Positions 43,454-52,965 of a DNA stretch of 64,000 nucleotides are shown here, piece by piece. This DNA is from Ureibacillus thermophilus (GTDB lineage: Bacteria > Bacillota > Bacilli > Bacillales_A > Planococcaceae), in assembly GCF_042657185.1 (NCBI RefSeq), contig NZ_JBHSNN010000087.1, one strand, 5' to 3'. Under the pieces are notes generated by a model. That model did no database searches, had not been told where the DNA came from, and saw only the letters and a program-made list of their open reading frames with translations. Numbering within the stretch: position 1 is the stretch's first letter; each line of letters opens with the position of its first letter. Position numbers and translations under genes: made by a program.

Positions 43454-44308
43454 ATGAAGAAATTATTGTCATTTTTACTGCTATCAGTGCTTGTACTTGC
43501 TCTAGCAGCATGCGGCTCAAAAGAAGATTCAAATTCTTCTACTGATGAAGGTACTAACGAAGACCAAAAAGAAAAAGTTACATTAAAAGTAGGTGCTTCC
43601 CATACACCTCATGCAGTCATCCTTGAAAAAGCAAAACCAATTTTAGCTAAAGAAGGCATTGATTTAGAAATTGAAGAGTATCAAGACTATGTATTACCAA
43701 ACGAAGATTTAAACAATGGGGATTTGGATGCTAACTACTTCCAGCACATTCCATTCCTTGAACAAAAAGTGGAAGAAGAAGGCTATGACATTGTAAACGC
43801 TGGTGGAATCCACATCGAACCAATCGGCATTTACTCTAAAAAATATAAATCTTTAGATGAACTACCTGATGGTGCAACCATTTTAATTTCCAATTCCATT
43901 CCAGACCATGGCCGCATTTTATCTTTGCTTGAAACACAAGGTTTAATCAAATTAAAAGACGGCATTGATAAAACAAAAGCTACTTTAGAGGATATTGTAG
44001 AAAATCCGAAAAACTTAAAAATTGAAGCAACTGACGCTCCTGAAATGATGGTGACTTACTATGAAAATGAAGAAGGAGATGCTGTTGTCATCAACTCCAA
44101 CTTCGCCATTGATGCTGGTATCAACCCAATTGAAGATTCCATCGCTATTGAAGGTTCAGAATCACCTTATGTAAACATAATTGCTGTACGTTCTGGCGAT
44201 GAAAACCGCGAAGAAATCAAAAAATTAGTAGAAGTCTTGCGCTCTAAAGAAATTCAAGATTTCATCCTTCAAGAATGGGGTGGCTCTGTAGTTCCAGTAA
44301 GTGAATAA
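43454..44308 (+). CDS. metQ: Methionine-binding lipoprotein MetQ
   Basis: 284 residues with signal peptide and lipobox LAAC (Cys20), then a Ser/Glu-rich linker. The NlpA/MetQ fold is shown by VGASHTPHAVILEKAKPIL, DANYFQHIPFLEQ and GGIHIEPIGIYSKKYKSL. It captures methionine outside the cell for MetNI. Last gene of the operon, ended by the hairpin that opens the repeat at 44322. Confidence 0.95.
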   Translation: MKKLLSFLLLSVLVLALAACGSKEDSNSSTDEGTNEDQKEKVTLKVGASHTPHAVILEKAKPILAKEGIDLEIEEYQDYVLPNEDLNNGDLDANYFQHIPFLEQKVEEEGYDIVNAGGIHIEPIGIYSKKYKSLDELPDGATILISNSIPDHGRILSLLETQGLIKLKDGIDKTKATLEDIVENPKNLKIEATDAPEMMVTYYENEEGDAVVINSNFAIDAGINPIEDSIAIEGSESPYVNIIAVRSGDENREEIKKLVEVLRSKEIQDFILQEWGGSVVPVSE

Positions 44309-44321
44309 TAATGAAAAACGG

Positions 44322-44505
44322 GGCTGTCCAGAAAGTGTTCGACTTTCTAGACAGCCTTACTTCTTATAGGAATATTCTCTTAAAAACTTTCCCTGCGGTG
44401 GTCACAAAACGCGCTTCCTCGTCGCAATTTATATGCGGCGAAGCACTAGCTAAAGCCGCAAAGGGGGCGTCTTGAAATGACTTTTTAGACGACGCCCCCT
44501 TTTTT
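44322..44505 (+). repeat. Hairpin-ended intergenic repeat, full copy
   Basis: Starts with a 35-base hairpin GGCTGTCC...ACAGCC (44322-44356) and ends with GGGGGCGTC/GACGCCCCC (44463-44471/44491-44499) plus T6. The interior contains CTGCGGTGGTCAC. It matches 22131-22313 reversed and, more loosely, 19805-19946. It separates convergent metQ and the LysR gene and likely terminates both. Confidence 0.85.
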
Positions 44506-44510
44506 CATCA

Positions 44511-45413
44511 TTATTGAAATTGATTTAATCTAGAGAAGAATGAATTGACGAATTTGATGAATACTTGTTCAGAAGGAGCTAATTCTCGGTTGGAAGGATA
44601 AATGATTCCTACATTCCGAGTAATATTTGGATTATCAATTTTCATTTTGATCGTTAATCGAGGCGTTGAATCATAGAAGGAACTTTCTGGAAGTAATGTG
44701 ACACCAATGCCTGCTGCCACCATCCCTTTTAAAGCATCCATATCTTCCCCTTCTGAAGTCACTTTTGGAAGAAAGCCAGCTGATTTGCAAGCATCCACAA
44801 CGACTTTATGTAGTATGTAACCTTCTGGGAATAGGACAAAGTTGTCATTCCGAAGTTCATCTAAATGAATTTTATCTCGTTTTGCCAGACGATGGTTCGC
44901 AGGAAGCAGGGCACAAATATTTTCATTAAATAAAATCATGGAATTGATGCTTTCATCTTTTCGGGGCACAGGTCCTAAAAAGGCAAGGTTTAATTCCCGA
45001 TTTTTCACTGCTTCGATTAAATATCGGTAAGAACCTTGGCGTAAGTGAAAAGAAACATCAGGATATTCTTTCTTAAAGGCAGAAATGACAGTTGGAAGAA
45101 CATAGCTTGCTAAACTTGTAGGGAATCCAATTTTGATGGACCCTCTTTGCGGATCTAAATATTCTTCCACTTGTTTTACCGCATAGTCGATGGCATTGAG
45201 CGCTGTGATCGCATGCTCTAAAAAAATTTTGCCTATAGGCGTTAATTTTACATTTCGTCCAACTCGTTCAAAAAGCGCGGTACCAAGTTCTTCTTCTAAA
45301 TTAGCTATTTGCCGGCTGACCGCAGATTGGGCTACATGAAGGTGTTCGGCTGCATCGGATATATGCTCCCGTTCTGCTACTTCAACGAAATAGCGCAATT
45401 GACGTAATTCCAG
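44511..45413 (-). CDS. LysR-family regulator, GltC-like
   Basis: 300 residues if started at CTG 45413, six bases after GGAGGG; this gives the standard LysR beginning (M)ELRQLRYFVEVAEREH. The only ATG, six codons upstream at 45431, overlaps the binding site and has none of its own. Helix-turn-helix at about 15-40 (HISDAAEHLHVAQSAVSRQIANLEEELG), then the effector domain with GFPTSLASYVLPTVISAFKKEYP. Very similar to B. subtilis GltC, activator of glutamate synthase, but no gltAB is nearby, so its target is unclear. Confidence 0.85.
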   Translation of the reverse strand: MELRQLRYFVEVAEREHISDAAEHLHVAQSAVSRQIANLEEELGTALFERVGRNVKLTPIGKIFLEHAITALNAIDYAVKQVEEYLDPQRGSIKIGFPTSLASYVLPTVISAFKKEYPDVSFHLRQGSYRYLIEAVKNRELNLAFLGPVPRKDESINSMILFNENICALLPANHRLAKRDKIHLDELRNDNFVLFPEGYILHKVVVDACKSAGFLPKVTSEGEDMDALKGMVAAGIGVTLLPESSFYDSTPRLTIKMKIDNPNITRNVGIIYPSNRELAPSEQVFIKFVNSFFSRLNQFQ

Positions 45414-45688
45414 AATACTCCCTCCAATCATCTAAAAAAACGATGAGTCAGTATATGATATATATGTAATTTTTATATTAAAAGAAATTTATATAATTGT
45501 AAACGATTGAAAGTTTCGGTGATATTTAAAATTCAAAGTTGTCAAATGATTGAGGTAATAAAGTCAGATTTATAACTTAAACGATTTTCTTAAATAACAA
45601 TTATTAAAAATAGAATATCTTTTCCAATGGCTTTGTTAAATAACTCTGTTGATATTCGATAAAAACAAATTTGTTTGGAGGGTTTAAA
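45414..45688. other. AT-rich intergenic region upstream of the LysR gene
   Basis: No gene on either strand; very AT-rich. It presumably contains the LysR gene promoter. From 45848 to 46185, before sufC, I likewise see no ORF, repeat or clear operator beyond the sufC leader, so about 750 bases here hold only the small dead fragment. Confidence 0.5.
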
Positions 45689-45847
45689 ATGACATGAAGA
45701 GAGTTAATAGCAGAGATTAAAAAATTGAATTCAGCAGAACAACATCGGTTAAAAGAATTTTTTATCAATTCTCTTATGTCATTTTCTGCAAGTGAACCTG
45801 TCTTTCAAGAAGTAACTGAACGAAAAAATAAAGATGGCTACACCTAA
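45689..45847 (+). pseudogene. Dead ORF fragment, possibly an IS1595-type transposase N-terminus
   Basis: A good site (TTGGAGGG, 45675-45682) precedes ATG 45689, but the third codon is TGA (45695-45697). The frame then runs RELIAEIKKLNSAEQHRLKEFF, continues to KNKDGYT and stops at 45845. The helical N-terminus (ELI..I..L...E...L) resembles the start of IS1595/ISXO2-like transposases, whose zinc-ribbon would follow; it is missing. The identification is weak. Confidence 0.45.
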
Positions 45848-46185
45848 TTTATTAATAGAATCAACAATATTCATTAACATAGCATTTCCAATAAAGAAGA
45901 GGGAGTAATAAAAGGCATGAATCAACGGTTTTCTTAATATTCATTCATTAATAATACTTCTCAATTAGATGGCGTTTATTGAAAATGAACATGCCTTCTT
46001 TTTACAAAAAAGTTAAATGGAAAAACTAAATGGAGGCTTGAAAATCCTAATATTGGTGAGGATTTTACTGATTTGTGGGAAATAAAGTTTAAAACTTTTG
46101 CATGCTACCTTGATTTAGGTTAAGATTAGAATGATAATAAATTAGTAATGGTATTGCCAACCATAACAAAGATGGAGGTATATAG

Positions 46186-46971
46186 ATGTCAACTTTAGTG
46201 ATTAAAGATCTTCACGTAGCAATTGAAGGAAAAGAAATATTAAAAGGTGTAAACCTAACAATTAATACAAATGAAGTACACGCAATCATGGGGCCAAACG
46301 GAACAGGGAAATCCACTTTAGCTTCTGCGATTATGGGTCATCCTAAATATGAAGTAACTCAAGGAACAATTGAAATAGATGGAGAAAATGTTTTGGAAAT
46401 GGAAGTGGATGAGCGCGCAAAAGCTGGACTTTTCCTTGCGATGCAATATCCATCTGAAATTTCTGGTGTAACAAATGCGGACTTCATCCGTTCGGCTATC
46501 AATGCCCGCCGCGGGGAAGGCAATGAAATTTCAATTATGAAGTTTATCCGCGAATTGGATAAAACAATGGAATTCCTTGAAATGGACCCTGAAATGGCTC
46601 AACGCTATTTAAATGAAGGTTTCTCCGGCGGGGAAAAGAAACGCAATGAAATCCTTCAAATGATGATGCTTAAACCAAAATTTGCGATTTTGGACGAAAT
46701 TGACTCAGGTCTTGATATCGACGCATTGAAAGTTGTATCAAAAGGCGTTAATGAAATGCGCGGCGAAGATTTCGGCTGCTTAGTGATTACCCACTATCAA
46801 CGCTTATTGAACTACATTACTCCTGACTATGTTCACGTGATGATGCAAGGCCGCATTGTGAAATCCGGCGGACCTGAGCTAGCGAAAAAACTAGAAGCAG
46901 AAGGTTATGAATGGATTAAAAAAGAGTTGGGTATTGAAGATACAGACGCAGTAACTGAAAAAGAAGCTTAA
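46186..46971 (+). CDS. sufC: Fe-S assembly ATPase SufC
   Basis: 261-residue soluble ABC ATPase. Walker A GPNGTGKST, the SufC signature FSGGEKKRNEI and Walker B FAILDEIDSGLDIDAL. It works with SufB and SufD as the scaffold complex for Fe-S cluster assembly. GGAGGT lies upstream. First gene of sufCDSUB, the essential Fe-S operon of Bacillales. I see no clear operator upstream. Confidence 0.97.
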   Translation: MSTLVIKDLHVAIEGKEILKGVNLTINTNEVHAIMGPNGTGKSTLASAIMGHPKYEVTQGTIEIDGENVLEMEVDERAKAGLFLAMQYPSEISGVTNADFIRSAINARRGEGNEISIMKFIRELDKTMEFLEMDPEMAQRYLNEGFSGGEKKRNEILQMMMLKPKFAILDEIDSGLDIDALKVVSKGVNEMRGEDFGCLVITHYQRLLNYITPDYVHVMMQGRIVKSGGPELAKKLEAEGYEWIKKELGIEDTDAVTEKEA

Positions 46972-46990
46972 TGTAGGAGGACGATTTAAG

Positions 46991-48298
46991 ATGACGGTTG
47001 AAACAAAATTGGCGTTATCAGCTAGTGAAGTCCGCTCGTTCTCTGAATCAAACAACGAACCGAAATGGTTTGCTGATTTACGTGCGGCTGCCCTTGAAAA
47101 AGCTAGTGATTTACCAATGCCGAAACCAGATAAAACAAATATCGACAAATGGGATTTCATTAATTTCCCTAAACATACAGTGAAAAGTGAACTTTTCGCT
47201 ATTGAAGATTTGCCTGAACAAGTAAAAGAATTAATTGATGTTGAACAGCAGGAAAATCTTTATATTCAACGAAACAATACGCCTGTTATTTTAAAGCTTT
47301 CCGATGAATTGAAAGCACAAGGCGTGATTTTCACTGACTTCTTAACAGCTGTGCGCGAACATGGCGATTTAGTGCAACAATATTTTATGACAACAGCTGT
47401 GAAATTGGATGAGCATAAATTAACGGCTTATCATGCAGCGTTAGTAAACGGCGGTGTATTTTTATATGTTCCGCAAAATGTTGTCATCGAAAAGCCGATA
47501 CAAGTAGTATTCCTAAATGATGATGAAGAAGCTTCCTTATTTAATCATGTATTGATTGTGGCAGACAAAAATTCATCTGTAACATATGTGGAAAACTACT
47601 TATCCACTGTAGATGCGGCAAAAGGCCAAGCTAACTTAATTGAAGAAGTAGTTGCACTAGACAATGCCCAAGTAACGTTCGGTGCAGTAGACGTGCTTGC
47701 CAAAGGATTTACAACATATGTAAACCGCCGCGCCCATTTATACCGAGATGCGAAAATCAACTGGGCTTTAGGTTTAATGAACAACTCAGATACTATTTCT
47801 GAAAACATTACACACCTTGTTGGCGACGGCTCCAATGCGGATGCAAAAACAGTTGTAGTGGGAACAGGAAATCAAAAGCAAAACTTTACAACTGAAATTC
47901 GCCACTGGGGCAAAAACTCTGAAGGCTTTATTTTGACTCACGGTGTTATGAAAGATGCGGCTCAAAGCATTTTTAACGGCATCGGCAAAATTGAACATGG
48001 TGCATCCAAATCCAATGCTCAACAAGAATCCCGCGTATTGATGCTTTCAAGCAAAGCTCGCGGAGATGCCAACCCGATATTATTAATCGATGAAAATGAC
48101 GTTATGGCAGGACACGCGGCTTCTGTGGGACGCGTAGATCCAACGCAGCTTTACTATATGATGAGCCGAGGTATTTCGAAAGAAGAAGCAGAGCGTTTAA
48201 TCATCCACGGTTTCCTTGCGCCAGTAGTCAATTCATTGCCAATTGAAGGAGTTAAAAACCAATTAACAAAGGTAATTGAAGGGAAAGTTCGTAAATGA
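46991..48298 (+). CDS. sufD: Fe-S assembly scaffold protein SufD
   Basis: 435 residues with the SufBD beta-helix core. RGDANPILLIDENDVMAGHAASVGRVDPTQLYYMMSRGIS is the conserved C-terminal segment, with His in the AGHAAS turn. The N-terminal helical part (EPKWFADLRAAALEKASDLP) is as in Bacillus SufD. GGAGG lies upstream. The end overlaps sufS by four bases. Confidence 0.95.
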   Translation: MTVETKLALSASEVRSFSESNNEPKWFADLRAAALEKASDLPMPKPDKTNIDKWDFINFPKHTVKSELFAIEDLPEQVKELIDVEQQENLYIQRNNTPVILKLSDELKAQGVIFTDFLTAVREHGDLVQQYFMTTAVKLDEHKLTAYHAALVNGGVFLYVPQNVVIEKPIQVVFLNDDEEASLFNHVLIVADKNSSVTYVENYLSTVDAAKGQANLIEEVVALDNAQVTFGAVDVLAKGFTTYVNRRAHLYRDAKINWALGLMNNSDTISENITHLVGDGSNADAKTVVVGTGNQKQNFTTEIRHWGKNSEGFILTHGVMKDAAQSIFNGIGKIEHGASKSNAQQESRVLMLSSKARGDANPILLIDENDVMAGHAASVGRVDPTQLYYMMSRGISKEEAERLIIHGFLAPVVNSLPIEGVKNQLTKVIEGKVRK

Positions 48299-49521
48299 AT
48301 GAATTTCGAAAAGATTTTCCTATTTTGAATCAAGAAGTAAACGGGCATCCGCTCGTTTACCTTGATAGCGCCGCAACATCCCAAAAACCTGAACAAGTAT
48401 TGGAAGTCGTTCGAAAATATTATGATTTTGATAATTCCAATGTGCATCGCGGAGTCCACACGCTAGGAAATCGTGCAACGGATGCCTATGAAGGGGCTCG
48501 GGAAAAAATCCGCAAATTCATCAATGCCAGATCAACAAAAGAAATCATTTATACAAGAGGCACAACGACTTCTTTGAATACAGTTGCGAGTGCTTATGGA
48601 AGACAAAATGTAGAGGAAGGCGATGAAATCGTCATCACTTATATGGAACACCATTCAAACTTGATTCCATGGCAGCAACTCGCAAAAGAAAAAAAGGCAG
48701 TATTAAAATATATCGATTTGGAAGAAGACGGAACGATTTCATTGGATACAGTGAGAAAAACGATTACACCGAAAACGAAAATTGTGGCCATGACAATGGC
48801 TTCAAACGTTTTAGGTACGATCAATCCAGTGAAAGAAGTTGCTGCTATCGCCCATGAAAATGGGGCGGTGATGGTGGTGGATGCAGCTCAGGCAGCACCG
48901 CATATGCCGATTGATGTACAAGATATTGATTGCGATTTCCTTGCTTTTTCCGGCCATAAAATGTGCGCTCCTACTGGAATCGGTGTGCTTTATGGAAAAC
49001 AAGAGCTGTTAGAAAAAACAGAACCGATTGAATTTGGCGGCGAAATGATTGATTTCGTTGATTTATACGATTCCACATGGAAAGAGCTTCCTTGGAAATT
49101 TGAAGGTGGTACACCAAACATTGCGGGAGCCATTGGATTAGGAGCTGCCATCGACTATTTGACAAATATCGGCATCGAGCGTATTCGACAACATGAACAT
49201 GAATTAGTGGCATATGCTTTATCTGAAATGGAGAAAATTGAAGGACTTCGTATGTACGGTCCAAAAGATCCAGAAAAACGTTGCGGTCTAATTACATTTA
49301 ATTTAGATGGCGTGCATCCTCACGATCTTGCCACTGTGCTTGATATGAGAGGAATTGCCATTCGCGCAGGACATCACTGTGCACAACCGTTGATGAAATG
49401 GCTGAAAGTTTCTGCAACAGCACGGGCAAGTTTCTATCTTTATAACAATAAAGAAGATATCGATGCGCTAATTGAAGGATTGCACGCAGCGAAGGAGTAT
49501 TTTAACAATGTCTTTGAATAA
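48295..49521 (+). CDS. sufS: Cysteine desulfurase SufS
   Basis: 408-residue class V PLP enzyme. The PLP lysine is in FLAFSGHKMCAPTG, and the persulfide Cys is in IRAGHHCAQPLM with the RxGHHC motif of type II desulfurases. It takes sulfur from cysteine and passes it to SufU. It starts in an ATGA overlap with sufD and runs 14 bases into sufU. Confidence 0.97.
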   Translation: MNEFRKDFPILNQEVNGHPLVYLDSAATSQKPEQVLEVVRKYYDFDNSNVHRGVHTLGNRATDAYEGAREKIRKFINARSTKEIIYTRGTTTSLNTVASAYGRQNVEEGDEIVITYMEHHSNLIPWQQLAKEKKAVLKYIDLEEDGTISLDTVRKTITPKTKIVAMTMASNVLGTINPVKEVAAIAHENGAVMVVDAAQAAPHMPIDVQDIDCDFLAFSGHKMCAPTGIGVLYGKQELLEKTEPIEFGGEMIDFVDLYDSTWKELPWKFEGGTPNIAGAIGLGAAIDYLTNIGIERIRQHEHELVAYALSEMEKIEGLRMYGPKDPEKRCGLITFNLDGVHPHDLATVLDMRGIAIRAGHHCAQPLMKWLKVSATARASFYLYNNKEDIDALIEGLHAAKEYFNNVFE

Positions 49522-49954
49522 TTTAGATCAACTATATCGTCGGGTCATCATGGAGCATTATAAAAAGCCACGCAACAAAGGATATTTAGATGAAAATAAT
49601 GTGACAATTGATATGAATAACCCAACATGCGGCGACCGCATCCATCTGACATTAAAAATCAATGATGGCATTGTGGAGGATGCCAAATTTGATGGAGAAG
49701 GTTGCTCCATTTCCATGTCATCTGCTTCGATGATGACAGAAATCATTAAAGGGAAAAAAGTGGAAGAAGCCATTGAACTAGCTGATATTTTTTCAAAAAT
49801 GATGCTAGGTGAAGAAATCGATGAAGAAACATTGGATGAATTAGGGGATCTTGCTGCATTGCAAGGTGTGTCTAAATTCCCTGCCCGCATTAAATGTGCA
49901 ACTCTTGCTTGGAAAGCGATGGAAAAAGGAGTTAAACAACAAGAGTTAAAATAA
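49508..49954 (+). CDS. sufU: Zinc-dependent sulfurtransferase SufU
   Basis: 148 residues from the ATG at 49508 (AAGGAG upstream); the longer frame from 49472 is part of sufS. Zinc ligands Cys41 and Asp43 (TCGDR), Cys66 (GEGCSIS) and Cys130 (IKCATLAW) are all present, and the SufU-specific insertion before the last Cys is visible. It accepts sulfur from SufS rather than acting as a scaffold like IscU. Confidence 0.95.
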   Translation: MSLNNLDQLYRRVIMEHYKKPRNKGYLDENNVTIDMNNPTCGDRIHLTLKINDGIVEDAKFDGEGCSISMSSASMMTEIIKGKKVEEAIELADIFSKMMLGEEIDEETLDELGDLAALQGVSKFPARIKCATLAWKAMEKGVKQQELK

Positions 49955-49974
49955 CTTTGAACGGAGGAGAAAAC

Positions 49975-51372
49975 ATGGCAAAAAATGTGCCTGATATTGG
50001 TGATTACAAATACGGTTTCCGTGATAAGGACGTTTCGATATTCCGTTCAAAACGTGGATTAACCGAAGAAATCGTCCGTGAAATTTCAACAATGAAAAAC
50101 GAACCTGAATGGATGCTCGAGGCTCGATTAAAAGCCCTTGAAATATTCTACTCAAAACCAATGCCACAATGGGGTGGCGACCTATCCGAATTAAACTTCG
50201 ATGAAATCACTTACTATGTAAAACCAACTGAAACAACACAACGCTCTTGGGATGAAGTGCCTGAAGAAATTAAAAGAACGTTCGACCGTTTAGGTATTCC
50301 TGAAGCGGAACAAAAATATTTAGCTGGTGTTTCCGCCCAATACGAATCTGAAGTAGTTTACCATAACATGAAAAAAGAGCTGGAAGAAAAAGGGATTATC
50401 TTCAAAGATACAGACTCAGCTCTTAAAGAAAACGAAGAATTGTTCAAAAAGTATTGGGGAACAGTGGTGCCAGCATCTGATAACAAATTTGCTGCATTGA
50501 ATACGGCTGTTTGGTCTGGGGGCTCATTTATCTATGTGCCGCCTGGCGTAAAAGTGGATACGCCGCTTCAAGCATACTTCCGCATCAACTCTGAAAATAT
50601 GGGACAATTCGAACGTACATTGATTATTGTGGATGAAGGGGCACACGTGCATTATGTAGAAGGATGTACGGCGCCAGTTTACTCAACAAGCTCTCTGCAC
50701 TCAGCGGTTGTAGAAATCATTGTGAAAAAAGATGCTTACTGCCGCTACACAACAATCCAAAACTGGTCCAACAACGTGTACAACTTGGTAACAAAACGTA
50801 CAATCGTTGAAGAAAACGGAACAATGGAATGGATTGACGGTAATATCGGTTCAAAACTTACAATGAAATATCCTGCCTGCATCTTGAAAGGTGAAGGCGC
50901 TCGCGGCATGACATTATCCATCGCCTTAGCAGGTAAAGGACAACACCAAGACGCAGGTGCGAAAATGATCCACTTAGCACCGAATACTTCATCCACAATC
51001 GTGTCAAAATCCATTTCAAAACAAGGCGGTAAAGTAACATACCGCGGTATTGTCCGCTTCGGTCCTAAAGCAAGCGGCGCCCGCGCGAATATTGAATGTG
51101 ACACATTGATTTTGGATAATGAATCTGCTTCCGATACTATTCCATACAACGAAATTATGAATGACAACGTGTCCCTTGAGCACGAAGCGAAAGTATCCAA
51201 AGTATCCGAAGAACAATTATTCTACTTGATGAGCCGCGGCATTTCTGAACAGGAAGCGACAGAAATGATTGTTATGGGCTTCATTGAACCATTTACTCGC
51301 GAACTACCAATGGAATACGCGGTAGAAATGAACCGTTTAATTAAATTTGAAATGGAAGGTTCGATTGGATAA
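49975..51372 (+). CDS. sufB: Fe-S assembly scaffold protein SufB
   Basis: 465 residues from the ATG at 49975 (GGAGGAG upstream). DIGDYKYGFRDKDVSIFRSKRGL is the typical start. The beta-helix domain carries the acceptor Cys candidates (YVEGCTAP, DAYCRYTT, NIECDTL) and the C-terminal LEHEAKVSKVSEEQLFYLMSRGI. It receives sulfur from SufU and assembles clusters with SufC and SufD. Last gene of the operon. Confidence 0.97.
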   Translation: MAKNVPDIGDYKYGFRDKDVSIFRSKRGLTEEIVREISTMKNEPEWMLEARLKALEIFYSKPMPQWGGDLSELNFDEITYYVKPTETTQRSWDEVPEEIKRTFDRLGIPEAEQKYLAGVSAQYESEVVYHNMKKELEEKGIIFKDTDSALKENEELFKKYWGTVVPASDNKFAALNTAVWSGGSFIYVPPGVKVDTPLQAYFRINSENMGQFERTLIIVDEGAHVHYVEGCTAPVYSTSSLHSAVVEIIVKKDAYCRYTTIQNWSNNVYNLVTKRTIVEENGTMEWIDGNIGSKLTMKYPACILKGEGARGMTLSIALAGKGQHQDAGAKMIHLAPNTSSTIVSKSISKQGGKVTYRGIVRFGPKASGARANIECDTLILDNESASDTIPYNEIMNDNVSLEHEAKVSKVSEEQLFYLMSRGISEQEATEMIVMGFIEPFTRELPMEYAVEMNRLIKFEMEGSIG

Positions 51373-51399
51373 ACCTATTAAACGTACGCTTTACCTGTA

Positions 51400-51434
51400 A
51401 AAATCGAGTGCATTTTGCTGCACTCGATTTTTTT
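51400..51434. terminator. Terminator of the suf operon
   Basis: AAAATCGAGTGCA pairs with TGCACTCGATTTT around a six-base loop, with T7. Confidence 0.9.
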
Positions 51435-51596
51435 AATATACATAAACACAAATATGTTCATGAGCATGGTGAATATCCACAGGCAATATAGCTGAGGATT
51501 TTCAGTTGGCTAATATTTCACTGAGAATGACTGAATTGTCCCAAATTCAATCAAAATGCTATACTAAAATAACTGTAAAAATTTTCAGAAAACGGA

Positions 51597-51658
51597 TTGA
51601 TTAATTCTAAAAAACTTGTATACTAAAATTAAACGTAACATACCAACCGGTCAGTATG
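51597..51658 (+). promoter_or_regulatory. Promoter and TetR-type operator 1 of the acyl-CoA cluster
   Basis: TTGATT (51597-51602), 16 bases, TATACT (51619-51624). Just downstream the palindrome CATACCAACCGGTCAGTATG (51639-51658) has ACCGGT at its centre and CATAC/GTATG arms. The same motif recurs at 54462. The position fits repression at the transcription start by the TetR protein encoded at 53851. Confidence 0.8.
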
Positions 51659-51674
51659 AAAGGAGTTGATTAAA

Positions 51675-52883
51675 ATGGATTTTTCCTTTTCTCCAAAAGT
51701 GGAGGAATTAATCAAAAAATTAAACCATTTTATGGAAGAGTACATTTATCCAAACGAAAAAGTATATGAAGAACAGCTAATCCAACAAGAAAACAGGTGG
51801 AGTGCCGTGCCGCCCATTATCGAAGAATTAAAGGAAAAGGCAAAAGAGCAAGGGCTTTGGAATCTGTTTTTGCCAGACAGCGAATATGGAGCAGGACTAA
51901 CCAATTTAGAATATGCTCCTTTATGTGAAATTATGGGCCGTTCGCTAATAGCGCCGGAAGTGTTTAACTGCAATGCGCCGGATACGGGAAATATGGAAGT
52001 GCTAGTGAGATATGGTTCTGAACAACAAAAGAAAGAGTGGCTTATTCCATTGCTCAATGGAGAAATACGCTCATGTTTTGCAATGACAGAACCGGATGTG
52101 GCTTCATCGGATGCGACGAATATTGAAGCGAGCATTGTGCGCGATGGAGATGAATATGTAATTAACGGAAGAAAATGGTGGTCTTCGGGCGCAGGGGATC
52201 CTCGATGCAAAATTGCCATAGTGATGGGAAAAACAAACCCGAATGCCAACCGTTATGAGCAGCAATCCATGATTCTTGTTCCCCTTTATACACCAGGTGT
52301 CAAAATTGAACGAATGCTTCCGGTGTTTGGATATGACCATGCTCCACATGGCCACGGGGAAATTACCTTTGAAAATGTTCGGGTGCCAGCAGAGAACATC
52401 ATCTGGGGAGAAGGGAAAGGATTTGCCATCGCCCAAGGAAGGCTAGGGCCAGGAAGAATTCATCATTGCATGAGACTGATTGGTGCTGCTGAACGCGCCC
52501 TTGAAATCATGTGCAAGCGGGTATTAAATCGTGTGGCTTTTGGAAGAACATTGGCAGAACAAGGAGTCGTTCGCGATTGGATTGCCACATCAAGAATTGA
52601 AATTGAACAAGCAAGACTGTTGACTTTAAAAGCTGCCTATATGATGGATACAGTTGGAAACAAAGAAGCAAAGACGGAAATTGCCATGATTAAAGTGGTT
52701 GCGCCGAATATTGCATTGAATGTCATCGACCGGGCGATTCAAGCATTAGGGGCAGCAGGGGTTTCTGATGATTTTCCGCTCGCTGCGATGTGGGCAAATT
52801 CTCGCACGTTAAGAATCGCTGATGGGCCAGATGAAGTGCACAAAAGACAAATTGCAAAACTGGAACTAAAAAAATATCAATAA
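51675..52883 (+). CDS. Acyl-CoA dehydrogenase, ACAD10/ACAD11 (LvaC)-like
   Basis: 402 residues from the ATG at 51675, nine bases after AAAGGAG. FAD signatures FAMTEPDVASSDATN and WWSSGAGDPRC are present. At the C-terminus the usual EGT segment with the catalytic Glu is replaced by RIADGPDEVHKRQ, placing Asp (about residue 383) where Glu should be. DGPDEVH is a mark of the ACAD10/ACAD11 subgroup, members of which act on phosphorylated 4-hydroxyacyl-CoA. The kinase-like gene at 54519 supports this. The substrate here is inference. Confidence 0.88.
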   Translation: MDFSFSPKVEELIKKLNHFMEEYIYPNEKVYEEQLIQQENRWSAVPPIIEELKEKAKEQGLWNLFLPDSEYGAGLTNLEYAPLCEIMGRSLIAPEVFNCNAPDTGNMEVLVRYGSEQQKKEWLIPLLNGEIRSCFAMTEPDVASSDATNIEASIVRDGDEYVINGRKWWSSGAGDPRCKIAIVMGKTNPNANRYEQQSMILVPLYTPGVKIERMLPVFGYDHAPHGHGEITFENVRVPAENIIWGEGKGFAIAQGRLGPGRIHHCMRLIGAAERALEIMCKRVLNRVAFGRTLAEQGVVRDWIATSRIEIEQARLLTLKAAYMMDTVGNKEAKTEIAMIKVVAPNIALNVIDRAIQALGAAGVSDDFPLAAMWANSRTLRIADGPDEVHKRQIAKLELKKYQ

Positions 52884-52965
52884 TGAAATAGAATTCCAGA
52901 ATCGAACATCGTTTTATGTAAGCGTTTTATTTTTTCAAAAGAAAATAAAGAAAGAAGGGAAAAGT

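Noticed and set aside
46100..46185. Possible PerR or Fur box before sufC (GATAATAAATTAG)
   Set aside because: The match is poor and not palindromic enough; AT-rich leaders often look like this.
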